A DNA stretch of 64,000 bases from Mesorhizobium escarrei (GCF_935825525.1 NZ_CAKXZT010000152.1:157843-221842); one strand, 5' to 3'; shown: positions 18,801 through 27,456, counted from the first letter of the stretch. Translations and numbers: made by a program. Notes: generated by a model not told the origin, from the letters alone.

Positions 18801-20231
18801 TTCCCGATCCGGCTTACAATCAAGGCTGACGTGGAGCGTAGCCCCGGCGTCGACTTCGCCGGCTGGCAGAGTTTGGCCTGCATATCCGATGCATTAACAC
18901 AGGAAGACAGATTCCGCATTGCGAGCAACGTGCGGGGATTAGGGGCCGCGATCGCTCAGAAGGGGCTCGCGATGAACGGAGCAGGGTCCTGGGGCGTGGA
19001 AGACGAGTTGCGCGTGGCGGCTCTTGGCCTTGAGCCGATGGCATCATCCTTCGTTCATCAGGTCGGCTGTGAAGTTGGTTCCGGGCCTGATGCCGATCCA
19101 ATGAAGATATTCACCGTCACGGAAGCTTCCCTGCCGGTACCCCCGCCATTGGGGAAAGCGGAGAAACTGAGCGCTGAGGTCACGCTCCAGATCAACGCCA
19201 TCGCGCCTGTCGACTCCAAGCCACACTATCTCGACCTCCTGCCCCCCGATGTGGCCGCGCACCTGTTTTCGGGAGGAGCATCGAAGAAGACACCAGCACA
19301 GACGTTCATCCGCATGGACGCCGATCTTGTCGAGGTCGCCTATCGCGATGCGAGCGGCCGGGAAATCGCCCGGCTGTCAGCCGATCCGGCGGCGACGCTT
19401 TCCGGCCTTCTTCGAAAGTTTGAGATGAAATCCGCCGAAATGCTGCGCAAGCCTGAGGCGGGGGAGGCCTATGGACCCGATATGATTGGCATCCAACTTG
19501 GCATGTCCTTTGACGAGGCTGAAGCGATCATTCAGCGGCACATGCGGGTTGGGCGGGTACTCACGGGAATGCGCGCCAGTCCGGGTGCCCAGCCGACCGG
19601 ATCAATCACGCCCGCGACGTCGGGCAAGCTTTTCATTTCGGCCGACGAGCGCGAATTCGTCGCTATCTTCGACGATGCGCCAGCCGTCGAAGGACGAGTA
19701 CTCGCCGCTTGGCGTCGAATCTATTTGGATCCGGAACAAATGCCGGAGACTGAAGTGATCGAAGGGTTGCGGAGCAAATATGGCACGCCTATCACGAGAA
19801 CGATTGAGGCCGGCACGCGCAATTTCTGGTCCACACCTGCTGGCAATGACTGCCGGCCATCCTTCAGCCATGGCGGCGCGCGTCCCGCTCTTAGTGCCTC
19901 CTGGCGCGAGAATGGCGTCCCCGCAAATCTCGCGTTGCCGGATGGTCGCCCGGTACCCGACGCCATGCTGCCGATGGCGATGGTGAGCCCGCTCGATCCT
20001 TCGAATCAGCAACTCGCCAGATGCGGACCGGTCTTCACCGCCGAGTTCTCCTTCGATGCTTCCCGCAGCGTAAAGGCGGGCTATCCGACTACTGACCGGG
20101 ATTGGATCGAACAAATTATCAGCGATGTCGGCCCCTATATGCAGGCATTCAGCGCGAGTAGGCTGGCTCTTCAGGGCGACGAGGCAAACGTGCCTGGAAA
20201 GGCCCAGACGGGTGGTGCCGTGAAATTCTGA
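15813..20231 (+). CDS. Large secreted multidomain protein with SH3 and LprI-like domains
   Basis: 1472 residues, unusually long for a single rhizobial envelope protein. A signal peptide is plausible at residues 36-59 (hydrophobic core MVVVALFVG, end ALADE). The true start may be downstream of 15813, because the first 35 residues are not signal-like. Domains by reading: about 60-170, a small beta-rich cysteine-containing domain; about 200-285, a bacterial SH3-like domain (VRAGPGTSHHMLDRL, then GDWVGIAYG); about 300-375, an LprI/DUF1311-like domain (FDCARARTPPEQAICES, RDRCGSDSACLTQAYSERL); about 405 onward, a segment resembling DUF4852. The remaining roughly 900 residues are unassigned, with a distinct C-terminal part beginning IGIQLGMSFDEAEAII. 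LprI relatives inhibit lysozyme in mycobacteria. Whether that applies here is not known. Confidence 0.85.
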   Translation: MVMRRWNSGLALAKSHSTALANDAQKGRWEGRLATALLRTFGMVVVALFVGTPGLALADEVPGEFLGRWSTRCSDTNAPKIEMAANSIAITVGGKTYRYTGINASRTLYGGVKADGNRVWLPTSKRPGRKFAFVAAPPPFGAEGPMVLEEGVPEESDEIRSIFGAQFRRCKLGLRASAQQQLMQPDGPATVAAGDGQMASCSSGIVRGLKPGGDGFLAVRAGPGTSHHMLDRLHNGEPVWLCDQRGDWVGIAYGREDCGTEGSGPEHPYTGSCRAGWAHGRWIEMVAGPTSVEAGRGPSFDCARARTPPEQAICESAELSQLDVKMSAAFEAALFATVNQSETEAARSAQRDFMAQRDRCGSDSACLTQAYSERLSALAAAASPVLGQEANASGSPSSQTAGLAALRGLPAGIKSISFDDFNGIPLFGPADRASFPVFLTLVKLGTMPQFLEQNECTVVRALFTPEFIAQFARPYECAGDRLIWLGADEFATAEARRSFHDKYGKMVLALAPKLPLTIAFVDDIALGLYDEAKTGFPVGGYSNQFGSMGEPSSIAVDLSRDVPTWLNVSFFPNFEWPEPFLPMKSADAARDFIAEVNSWPYAEHNSPMPAATGQRTVRRVTVLEFASFDPKTARLEFSLNALSLHNLDLTRKLYDFPVTKPINSFSSGDIPERLVVASPVPLDEFYLNLRIVGEAGENAPEKVWARLVELVAHRDREFWSRPGKSKEVLSHDNARRPFFDNGEDGAVSTAFKRWAIAYAAGLPDEIELVGDYTNVSIDRDGHYTFQALKANGGPGIYSGAIAAIGLQSDQVVSVSGFDNLLLTLPNRPDFYVLDVDGETMLPFAGRRLLWKAVFKTGPRQSVSAEASKALLLHLEPISLILEEQGVEIARQTFEAVPRLDGGFSVDAPASPAGAALFDAPVALSGGLTNTLVAAALDPTQTDDAFERLVIQRWHLEQKGEPFGGRFFVEGKRLPGTEEARALFPDFAAWARARIPAFPIRLTIKADVERSPGVDFAGWQSLACISDALTQEDRFRIASNVRGLGAAIAQKGLAMNGAGSWGVEDELRVAALGLEPMASSFVHQVGCEVGSGPDADPMKIFTVTEASLPVPPPLGKAEKLSAEVTLQINAIAPVDSKPHYLDLLPPDVAAHLFSGGASKKTPAQTFIRMDADLVEVAYRDASGREIARLSADPAATLSGLLRKFEMKSAEMLRKPEAGEAYGPDMIGIQLGMSFDEAEAIIQRHMRVGRVLTGMRASPGAQPTGSITPATSGKLFISADEREFVAIFDDAPAVEGRVLAAWRRIYLDPEQMPETEVIEGLRSKYGTPITRTIEAGTRNFWSTPAGNDCRPSFSHGGARPALSASWRENGVPANLALPDGRPVPDAMLPMAMVSPLDPSNQQLARCGPVFTAEFSFDASRSVKAGYPTTDRDWIEQIISDVGPYMQAFSASRLALQGDEANVPGKAQTGGAVKF

Positions 20232-20301
20232 GCGCAGTCGAACCTGAATAACTTTCGGGACTGTCAAGTATGGCCATTTGCAGGGGCTGTTTGACAGTTC
20301 A

Positions 20302-20332
20302 AAATTGTGGTCGGGTGGTGCGGCGCCATTGC
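20302..20332. repeat. 31-bp imperfect direct repeat, right copy
   Basis: AAATTGTGGTCGGGTGG then TGCGGCGCCATTGC, the partner of 15192-15222. Just before it, ACTGTCAA (near 20261) and TTGACAGT (near 20290) form an 8-bp inverted repeat. Confidence 0.55.
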
Positions 20333-20376
20333 TTGCGAGCATCGAGTGCTCCGTTGGCGACGGTGTGGGCAAAACG

Positions 20377-21765
20377 TCAGGCGCGCTCGCCGTCCCTTAC
20401 CCGGTAGGTCGGCTTGTACATGGTGACGAGTTCTTCCGCCGCGGTCGGGTGCACGGCCATCGTGCGATCGAAGTCGTCCTTGGTCAGCCCGGCCTTCAGC
20501 GGAATGCCGAGAAGCTGCGCCATCTCGCCGGCATCAGGCCCGAGGATATGGGCGCCGAGCACCTTTTTCGAGGCGCCGTCGACCACCAGCTTCATCAGCA
20601 TCTTTTCGTCGCGGCCCGACAGCGTGTTCCGCATCGGCCGGAAGGTGGCGCGGTAGACCTCAACGTCGGAAAAACGCTTTATGGCCTCGTCTTCCGACAG
20701 GCCGACCGTGCCGATCTCGGGCTGCGAGAAGACCGCGGTGGCAATCGTCTCATGGTCGGGCGCGGTTGGGTTGCCCTTGAAGGCGGTCTCGACGAAACAC
20801 ATCGCCTCATGGATCGCCACCGGCGTCAATTGCACACGGTTGGTGACGTCACCGATCGCCCAGATGTTGTCGATGCTGGTGCGCGAATATTGGTCCACAT
20901 GGATAGCGCCGGTCCTGGTCATCTCGATGCCGAGGCCCTCAAGGCCCATGTTTTCGGTGTTGGGGAGACGTCCGATGGCGAGCATGACCTGATCGACCGT
21001 CAGCACCCTGCCACCGGTGACGACAGCGTCGAGGCGCCCGTCCGGACGCTTCCTGACCCATTCGGATACGGCATGGCAGAGGATTTTTATCCCCTTCTTT
21101 TCCATCGTCTCGTGCAGCATGCGCCTGAGATCCATGTCGAAGCGGGAGAGGATCTCCTTGCCGCGGTAGACCAGCGTCGTTTCGACGCCGAGGCCGTGAA
21201 AGATGTTGGCGAATTCGACGGCAATATAGCCGCCGCCCTCGATCATGATCGCCTTCGGCAGTTCCTTGAGATCGAAGGCCTCGTTGGAAGAGATACAATG
21301 ATTATGGCCGGGCAGAGCCGGGTGCGGTGCCGGGCGGCCGCCGGTGGCGATGAGAATCTGGTCGGCGGTGACGGTGCGATCCTCGCCGAGAAGTTGCACC
21401 CCATGCGGATCGACCAGCATGGCGCGCGACTGAAACGTCTCGCCGCCGGCGCCCTGGACATTTTTCCTGTAGATGGCTTCCAACCGGCTGATCTCGCGAT
21501 CCTTGTTGGCAACCAATGTCTGCCAGTCGAAGCTCGCCTGCGGCACGGTCCAGCCGTAACCGGCGGCGTCGGCAAAGTGCTCGGGAAATTGCGAGGCATA
21601 GACATAGAGCTTCTTCGGCACGCAGCCGCGGATGACGCAGGTGCCGCCATAGCGGTATTCCTCGGCAATGCCGACGCGCTTGCCGAGTGCCGCCGCCACG
21701 CGCGCCGCCCTCACCCCACCGGAGCCGCCGCCGATCACAAAAAGATCGTAGTCATAGACCGCCAT
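20377..21765 (-). CDS. gor: Glutathione-disulfide reductase
   Basis: A 462-residue flavoprotein disulphide reductase. FAD motif DLFVIGGGSGGVRAARVAA, redox-active pair in GGTCVIRGCVPKKL (CxxxxC), NADPH motif EGGGYIAVEFANIF, and C-terminal dimer-interface HPTAAEELVTMY supplying the active-site His-Glu. It reduces GSSG with NADPH in the cytoplasm. The VPKK residues after the second cysteine fit glutathione reductase rather than lipoamide dehydrogenase. Length is normal. It lies last in a leftward run rpiA, DUF2059 gene, gor. Confidence 0.95.
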   Translation of the reverse strand: MAVYDYDLFVIGGGSGGVRAARVAAALGKRVGIAEEYRYGGTCVIRGCVPKKLYVYASQFPEHFADAAGYGWTVPQASFDWQTLVANKDREISRLEAIYRKNVQGAGGETFQSRAMLVDPHGVQLLGEDRTVTADQILIATGGRPAPHPALPGHNHCISSNEAFDLKELPKAIMIEGGGYIAVEFANIFHGLGVETTLVYRGKEILSRFDMDLRRMLHETMEKKGIKILCHAVSEWVRKRPDGRLDAVVTGGRVLTVDQVMLAIGRLPNTENMGLEGLGIEMTRTGAIHVDQYSRTSIDNIWAIGDVTNRVQLTPVAIHEAMCFVETAFKGNPTAPDHETIATAVFSQPEIGTVGLSEDEAIKRFSDVEVYRATFRPMRNTLSGRDEKMLMKLVVDGASKKVLGAHILGPDAGEMAQLLGIPLKAGLTKDDFDRTMAVHPTAAEELVTMYKPTYRVRDGERA

Positions 21766-21910
21766 GGTGCGGCTCCTTGCCCTTCAAAATGTCTGAGACA
21801 GGTAGGCTGCAAACCACCAAAAGAAAAGCCCGGACGCAGCGCATCCTGTCGGACGCGCAACGGAGGCGGGCTTTCCGGTCCAGCAGCGATAACGCCGCCG
21901 GAAAATAGGC

Positions 21911-22477
21911 TCAGTTCTTCGGTGCTTCCGGCTGCGTGCCATCAGCAGGAGCCGCGGCATTTGCCGGTGCTGTGGCCTTTGCTGCCGCGGCCAGCGTTTC
22001 GCCGACCTGCTGGGCGAGATCGCGAGCGACGCCGTTCTGCCAGATGTCGGCGGCCTTGAGCAGGTCACGCGTTACGGCTGGGCCGCTGTCGAGCAGCTTC
22101 TTGCCGGAATCGGAATTGTAGAAAGCGGCGATTTCGGTAAGCTCTTTTTCGGAAAATACCTTGGCATAGGCCATGGCCGCCTCCTTCTCGAGATCGGCGC
22201 GGCGAGAGGCCAGCGCCAGAGCCTTTTCGCTAACCGTTCTGCCGATCAACTCCTGCATGTCCGGGTTCTTTTGGATGAGTTGCTGCTGAAGCGCGGCGGC
22301 GGCCTGCGGCAGGATGCTGTCGAACGGGTCCGTCGCGTCGATCGCCGCGACTGCGGCGCGGGCCGCCTTCAGATGCCCGTCGGTGATGTCCTGCGAGAAC
22401 GCCGGCGATGAAAACGCAAAGACGGCTGAAGCTGCCAGAATGGCAGAAAAACGGCGTACCCGGTTATGCAACGTCAT
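21911..22477 (-). CDS. DUF2059 domain exported protein
   Basis: A 188-residue protein with a signal peptide ending at PAFSQD. The remainder is helical and carries the family features FSEKELTEIAAFYNSDSGKKLLDSGP. The C-terminal tail is low-complexity Ala/Pro-rich (residues about 160-188). The ATG at 22477 follows GGGAG and overlaps the end of rpiA by 14 bp, indicating coupling. An upstream start at 22510 is possible but lacks this spacing. Function unknown. Confidence 0.88.
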   Translation of the reverse strand: MTLHNRVRRFSAILAASAVFAFSSPAFSQDITDGHLKAARAAVAAIDATDPFDSILPQAAAALQQQLIQKNPDMQELIGRTVSEKALALASRRADLEKEAAMAYAKVFSEKELTEIAAFYNSDSGKKLLDSGPAVTRDLLKAADIWQNGVARDLAQQVGETLAAAAKATAPANAAAPADGTQPEAPKN

Positions 22478-23192
22478 AGTCGGTAGAACTCCCTGGTTTT
22501 CGGGCGGCATGGACGGTTTGAACGCCGTCGCCGGCTATGATGGCCGCTGATGCCAGCCCGATGAAAAGACCATGCTCGACCACGCCCGGAATGGCATGGA
22601 GAGCATTCGAAAGCGCTCTTGTATCCGGAATGCGGCCAAAAGATGCATCGAGGATAAAATGGCCGCCGTCTGTAATAAAAGGCTGGCTTCCCGTCATCCT
22701 CAATGTGACGGGGCCGGAAAGGCCCAGGCTTCCGGCTGCCGCGGCGACGGCGATTTCCGTGGCACGCAGGCCGAACGGGTTGACCTCGATGGGCAGTGGA
22801 AAACGGCCGAGCGTCTCGACCATCTTCGAACGGTCGGCAATGACGATCATGCGGGCGGAAGCCGCCGCCACGATCTTTTCGCGCAGCAGCGCGCCGCCGC
22901 CGCCCTTGATCAATGTCAGCGCCGGATCGATCTCGTCGGCGCCGTCAATGGTAAGGTCGAGCTCGGGCGTTTCTTCCAGCGTCGACAGCTGCACGCCAAG
23001 CTCGCCGCAGAGGATGGCTGTGCGCTCCGAGGTCGGCACGCCGATAATGGTGAGGCCGTTGGCGACCTTTTCGGCGAGCAGCCGCACGAACTCGTCGGCC
23101 GTCGAGCCGGTGCCGATGCCAAGCCGCATGCCATCGCTGACATGGGCAAGTGCCGCCCGCGCGGCCTCGACCTTCAGTTGCCTCGCATCCAT
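22464..23192 (-). CDS. rpiA: Ribose-5-phosphate isomerase A
   Basis: A 242-residue enzyme interconverting ribose-5-phosphate and ribulose-5-phosphate in the pentose phosphate pathway. Signature motifs are GIGTGSTADEFVRLL, LTIDGADEIDP (catalytic Asp/Glu region) and KGGGGALLREKIVA. The ATG at 23192 (MDARQLKVEAA) gives the normal family length. The open frame continues upstream to 23480, but that overlaps the divergent gph in an antisense frame. Confidence 0.95.
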   Translation of the reverse strand: MDARQLKVEAARAALAHVSDGMRLGIGTGSTADEFVRLLAEKVANGLTIIGVPTSERTAILCGELGVQLSTLEETPELDLTIDGADEIDPALTLIKGGGGALLREKIVAAASARMIVIADRSKMVETLGRFPLPIEVNPFGLRATEIAVAAAAGSLGLSGPVTLRMTGSQPFITDGGHFILDASFGRIPDTRALSNALHAIPGVVEHGLFIGLASAAIIAGDGVQTVHAARKPGSSTDYDVA

Positions 23193-23352
23193 GCTTGCCC
23201 CGAATTTCGCTTGTTTCGGCGCTCCTAGCATCTTTGCCCGTCCGGTCAAAGACTTTGCCCTGTGGATTGACGCCCTGTGGAGTTGGCACGGCTTGCCTGG
23301 ATGGGCTGCAGCGGCTATCGCCTGCCGGCACGCAATCGTCACAGGACAAGCC

Positions 23353-24036
23353 ATGACCCGACCGATCATCGTGTTCGACCTTGACGGGACGCTGATCGAC
23401 ACAGCGCCGGACCTGCTCGACAGCCTCAACCACAGCCTTGCCGCCAGCGAACTCGCAGCCGTCGATGAGGCCGGCTTCAAGCGCTTCGTCGGCCATGGCG
23501 GGCGGGTGATGATCGAGCGCGCGCACGCCGCGCAGCAGAGATCGCTGGTGGTGGAGGAACACGACCGATTGCTAAAGCTGTTCCTCGATCACTACACCGA
23601 CAACATCCCGGGCAAATCGCGCCCCTACCCCGGCGTCGTCGAGACGATCGCGCGATTCGAGGCAGCCGGCTATCTCCTGGCCGTCTGTACGAACAAATAC
23701 GAAGCCAACTCGGTGGCGCTGATCGAGGCGCTCGGCCTGGCGAAGCATTTCGCGGCGATTTGCGGCCAGGACACGTTTGCGTTCCGCAAGCCCGACCCGC
23801 GCCATCTGACCGAAACCATCGTGCGGGCCGGCGGCGATCCGCACCGCGCGCTGATGGTCGGTGATTCGCAGACCGACATCGATACGGCGAAGGCGGCCGG
23901 CATTCCCGTGGTGGCGGTGGATTTCGGCTACACCGACCGCCATGTGCGCGAATTCGAACCGTCGGCGGTGATCTCGCATTTCGATGCGCTGACGCTTGGT
24001 CTGGCCGAACGCCTGATTGCTGCTGCCGGGCACTGA
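23353..24036 (+). CDS. gph: Phosphoglycolate phosphatase, HAD family
   Basis: A 227-residue HAD hydrolase. Motif I is VFDLDGTLIDTAPDL (nucleophile Asp). The CTNKYE segment supplies motif II Thr, and motif IV is LMVGDSQTDIDTAKAAG. The KP of FRKPDPRHL is motif III. It hydrolyses 2-phosphoglycolate, a product of DNA repair and, if present, RuBisCO. The ATG at 23353 matches family length. It is divergent from rpiA and followed by tRNA-Val. Confidence 0.9.
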   Translation: MTRPIIVFDLDGTLIDTAPDLLDSLNHSLAASELAAVDEAGFKRFVGHGGRVMIERAHAAQQRSLVVEEHDRLLKLFLDHYTDNIPGKSRPYPGVVETIARFEAAGYLLAVCTNKYEANSVALIEALGLAKHFAAICGQDTFAFRKPDPRHLTETIVRAGGDPHRALMVGDSQTDIDTAKAAGIPVVAVDFGYTDRHVREFEPSAVISHFDALTLGLAERLIAAAGH

Positions 24037-24164
24037 GCGCGACGGCGACCGGGCCGTTGCCGGCCGGGTTGCATTCCGACTTCGGCGGAACGCCAGCACA
24101 TCGCCTTGACTTCCCCGGTCGGCCTCCCTTATATCGCGGCGCGCTTGGCCTTCGGGCAACGAGC

Positions 24165-24239
24165 GGGCGATTAGCTCAGCGGGAGAGCACACCCTTCACA
24201 CGGGTGGGGTCGCAGGTTCAATCCCTGCATCGCCCACCA
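24165..24239 (+). tRNA. tRNA-Val (anticodon CAC)
   Basis: A full cloverleaf: acceptor GGGCGAT / ATCGCCC, D-arm GCTC / GAGC, anticodon stem CACCC / GGGTG with loop TTCACAC (anticodon CAC, reading GUG), T-arm GCAGG-TTCAATC-CCTGC, discriminator A and encoded CCA. The DNA just downstream is degraded and gene-poor, as is common beside a tRNA integration site. Confidence 0.96.
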
Positions 24240-25326
24240 TAAACTATCAAGAAAATCAAGCAGTTACCGGCGATCTGATAGGGCCGCAAATGTGCCGGTT
24301 GCCGAACGGGTCGTCACCGGGTCGTCACCGCCAAGGAGCGCGGCTTTCAATTTCGCGACAGCCCACCGCAGGGGCAGAACGCGGCCATAGGCCAGTAACT
24401 ACCGAGTTAGCCCCGCTTCAGCGCACCTTGCCCAGACAGCACGGCTTCTGCTTCTTCGCTGTGCCTCCGCCTGCCGATGAACCAGAAGGGGCTGCAGGGG
24501 ACGGACGCTGGCAGCGGCGGTTACGAGTGTGGCCTTAAGTCGCAACAACTGGCTTCCGAAAGCAAAGCCGCGGGCTTTGTTGAAGCTGCGTCCGACACCA
24601 CATAGCGGTTCACGACCAGCCGTGTGCGAGAAACTCGCCCACCCTGAGGCGGTCGCGCTGCCCTTCAAAGATGGAAGTCAGTGCGCCACGGCAATGGTCC
24701 ATCACTTATGAACTTGAAAGACCATCATGCTTGACAATTCCAGACTTCCCGCGGGCGACGTCCCTCTCATTAGGCTGGGCCGCGATCAGTGCCGCTTTCC
24801 GGTTCGCGAAGACCCTTCGGTGCCCGGCGGTTACCGTTTTTGTGCTGGGCCAACTTCGCCGGACCGCGTCTACTGCGATCACCACCACAGCATCGTGACC
24901 GCCGTCGAGCCTCGCCGAGCTCGTTCCGGTTTCCACCTCGGTCAACGACGCGCTGCGTAATTGGGCGGCGGACCCCACGAACCGGCCCCAGCGGGCTCCA
25001 CGTCAGATCGCACACTACATCGTCGGGGCCGATCAGTGCAGTGGGAGACCGCAGACCATGCTCTTCCGTTGGAAGCGAGCGGTGGGTATTTGTGATCATT
25101 ACCTCCCCAGCTGTCGACTGGGCCTGCCGCTGAAACCAGCCGCCTGCATATCGGGTGGCCCCACATTCGACCCCACCCCCGCCTTCGGCAATCCGCCCCC
25201 GGGACGGCATCCACAACCACGTGGAACGCATCGCGAGGGTCGTCGACCGCCTAGAACACCCCACGGCCTCATAATGAGCCGCACGCCGAGCGCCGCCGGT
25301 TTCCGCCATAGTCAACGTACACGGCG
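24240..25326. other. Degraded gene-poor stretch downstream of tRNA-Val
   Basis: About 1.1 kb where no frame encodes a convincing full protein apart from a GcrA-tail-like ORF (24727-24960). An 11-bp tandem duplication, CGGGTCGTCAC twice, lies at 24307-24328. The overall look is of old mobile-element remnants, but no integrase motif could be read. Confidence 0.5.
24727..24960 (+). CDS. GcrA C-terminal-domain-like small protein
   Basis: A 77-residue ORF starting MLDNSRLPAGDVPLI. Its central part (LGRDQCRFPVRED, then GYRFCAGPTSPDRVYCDHHH) matches the conserved zinc-finger-like C-terminal pattern C..P....FC......YC..H of GcrA cell-cycle regulators. The N-terminal DNA-binding helices of full GcrA are missing. 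The last 20 residues look unrelated, so the 3' end may be frameshifted. It could be an independent mini-GcrA, as carried by some alphaproteobacterial phages, or a pseudogene fragment. GcrA itself is a sigma70-associated regulator of CcrM-methylated promoters. Confidence 0.5.
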   Translation: MLDNSRLPAGDVPLIRLGRDQCRFPVREDPSVPGGYRFCAGPTSPDRVYCDHHHSIVTAVEPRRARSGFHLGQRRAA

Positions 25327-25683
25327 TCAGCCCCGCATCATCGAGTGCAGGATGGCCTGCATGTGCACTTCCAGATCGAGTTCGCCCCGTGCCTCAGTGG
25401 CTAACAGATACTCGGCCTTGGCTCGGCGGTCGCCGCGGCTGATCGCAGGATAAGAGCAGATGGCCAGTAATCCTTCCTCTTCAATCCGGTCTGCCCTCTT
25501 GCGGTCGTGACTGTTGCTGCCCGCTCGATGAACAACCCTGTGGAGCGCGACATAGGCGGCCTCATGGGCTCCAATCAGCGCCTGCAATTCGGGTGAGGCA
25601 CCTTCCCCTTCAGCAAACGTTGGCTCAACGAGCGAGGCGACGGCGGTGAACGCAAGAAGTGTACGGCGGGTGATTTCGGGCAT
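25327..25683 (-). CDS. Hypothetical exported protein
   Basis: 118 residues with an apparent N-terminal export signal containing TRRTLLAFTAV, cleaved around TFAEG. The mature part is helical and acidic (LQALIGAHEAAYVALHRVV, then LATEARGELDLEVHMQAILHSM). I recall similar short proteins in Rhizobiales islands but cannot name a family. It is the only plausible intact gene between tRNA-Val and the sugar importer. Function unknown. Confidence 0.6.
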   Translation of the reverse strand: MPEITRRTLLAFTAVASLVEPTFAEGEGASPELQALIGAHEAAYVALHRVVHRAGSNSHDRKRADRIEEEGLLAICSYPAISRGDRRAKAEYLLATEARGELDLEVHMQAILHSMMRG

Positions 25684-26193
25684 GCCTCATATCCCTGCTG
25701 TCTGATCATGCCCGCACACCATAGCACTGGCGCAGCGGTTCGGAGAGGTGCTCTGGGACGCGACCACATTGTCTGCTGACAAAAAGTATCCGCTCCCGCA
25801 GCGGCGTCACTTGAACCGCTGTCCATGTCCCGTCCCGCGTGCTGGCATGCCACGGCGATTGAGTGCCGCCGCGATTTGCCGCAACGATTTAACTCCGCTC
25901 CCCTGAACGCGGCCGGGAGAAAGTTGACGGGCGATAAAATCGTCCTAGGTGAGCTGCTATCTCAGTGGCCCGCGAACTGACGAGGGGAAATCGCCGTCGA
26001 CCCCTGCTCCGACCAGGTGAAACTGCGCAATTGCAAATGCGTCCGGCTTCCGCGAACATTGCTGGACCCCATCAAGGGCCCGTAGCGGCCGACCCGAAAC
26101 AAGGGCGCCGGCTTCCCGGCCCGCTGTCCTGGCGGCCTCGGGGATGACCATGGATCCAGCCAGTGTCCTTAAGTCGAAACGGAGGAATAACCG
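25684..26193. other. Intergenic upstream of the sugar ABC operon
   Basis: No supported gene. A GGAGG ribosome-binding site for the downstream gene lies at about 26181-26186. A local regulator gene, usual for sugar operons, is absent. Confidence 0.5.
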
Positions 26194-27456
26194 ATGAAAC
26201 TGACAAAACACCTCGCCGGTGTGGTGATCGCGTCGACCTGTCTGTGTGCGCCCGCGCTGGCGCAGACCAGGTTGACCATGTGGTATCACGGCGCCGGCAA
26301 TGAGGTGGAGTCGCGAATCATCAACCAGATCATCTCCGACTTCAACACCAGCCAGTCCGACTGGACGGTGACCATCGAGAGCTTCCCCGAGAAGAGCTAT
26401 AACGATTCCGTCGCGGCGGCGGCCCTGGCGGGCAACCTGCCCGATATCCTGGATGTGGACGGGCCCGTCATGCCCAATTGGGCCTGGGCCGGCTATCTGC
26501 AGCCGCTGCCGATCGACGAGAGCGAGTTCGCCGACTTCCTGCCCGGCACCAAAGGCGTGTGGGACGGCAAGCTCTATTCGGTCGGTCTGTGGGAGGCGGC
26601 GGTGGCGCTTTTTGCACGCCAATCGACGCTGGATGAATTGGGCTTGCGCACCCCGACCCTCGACAAGCCCTGGTCGCGCGAGGAATTCATGGCCGCGCTC
26701 GAAGCCGCCAAGGCCTCCGGCAAGTATGAATTCGCCCTCGATCTCGGCATGAACGACCAAGCCGAGTGGTACTCCTACGCCTTCTCGCCGTTCCTGCAGA
26801 GCTTCGGTGGGGACATTGTCGACCGTTCGACCTACAAGACCGCGGAAGGCGCGCTGAACGGCGAGGCTGCGCAGGCATTCGGCAAGTGGTGGCAATCATT
26901 GTTCAGCGGAGGCTATGCGCCTGGCACCAGTGAGGACCCGGCCGATCAGCAGACCGGGTTCATCCGCGGCAAGTTCGCCTTCCAGTGGAACGGCAACTGG
27001 CGCGCTGTGGCGACGATGGAAGCCGTGGATGACGTTGTCTTCCTTCCAGCCCCCGATTTCGGCGCCGGCAACAAGATCGGCGCGGGATCCTGGCAATTCG
27101 GCGTCTCGGCCAAGTCCAAGCATCCGGAAGGCGCTGCCGAGTTCATCAAATTCGCCGCGCAGGACAAATACCTGGCCGCCTTCTCCGACGGCATCGGCCT
27201 GATCCCGCCGACGCCCTCGGCGGCGCAGATGACGAAGAACTACAAGGATGGCGGCCCGCTTGCGGTGTTCTTCGCGCTCTCGAAAGCACAAGCTCTGGTG
27301 CGCCCGGTCACCCCGGGCTACGTGGTCCAGGCCAAGGTCTTCACCAAGGCATTGGCCGATATCGCCAATGGCGCCGACGTGGCCGACACGCTTGATGCGG
27401 CGGTCGACGAGATCGACGCCGACATCGAAAGCAATGGTGGCTACAGTCACCGCTAG
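26194..27456 (+). CDS. Sugar ABC transporter substrate-binding protein
   Basis: A 420-residue family 1 extracellular binding protein (MalE/UgpB-like). The signal peptide MKLTKHLAGVVIAS... ends at ALAQ. The mature start TRLTMWYHGAGNEVE and the PDILDVDGPVMPNWAWAG segment are typical of the family. An aromatic-rich C-lobe suggests a carbohydrate or polyol ligand. It is first of four genes (binding protein, two permeases, ATPase) forming a complete CUT1-type importer. The ligand cannot be told from sequence alone. Confidence 0.92.
   Translation: MKLTKHLAGVVIASTCLCAPALAQTRLTMWYHGAGNEVESRIINQIISDFNTSQSDWTVTIESFPEKSYNDSVAAAALAGNLPDILDVDGPVMPNWAWAGYLQPLPIDESEFADFLPGTKGVWDGKLYSVGLWEAAVALFARQSTLDELGLRTPTLDKPWSREEFMAALEAAKASGKYEFALDLGMNDQAEWYSYAFSPFLQSFGGDIVDRSTYKTAEGALNGEAAQAFGKWWQSLFSGGYAPGTSEDPADQQTGFIRGKFAFQWNGNWRAVATMEAVDDVVFLPAPDFGAGNKIGAGSWQFGVSAKSKHPEGAAEFIKFAAQDKYLAAFSDGIGLIPPTPSAAQMTKNYKDGGPLAVFFALSKAQALVRPVTPGYVVQAKVFTKALADIANGADVADTLDAAVDEIDADIESNGGYSHR

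Noticed and set aside
23280..23300. TGGCACGGCTTGC resembling a sigma-54 promoter
   Set aside because: The spacing between GG and GC is too short for a -24/-12 promoter.
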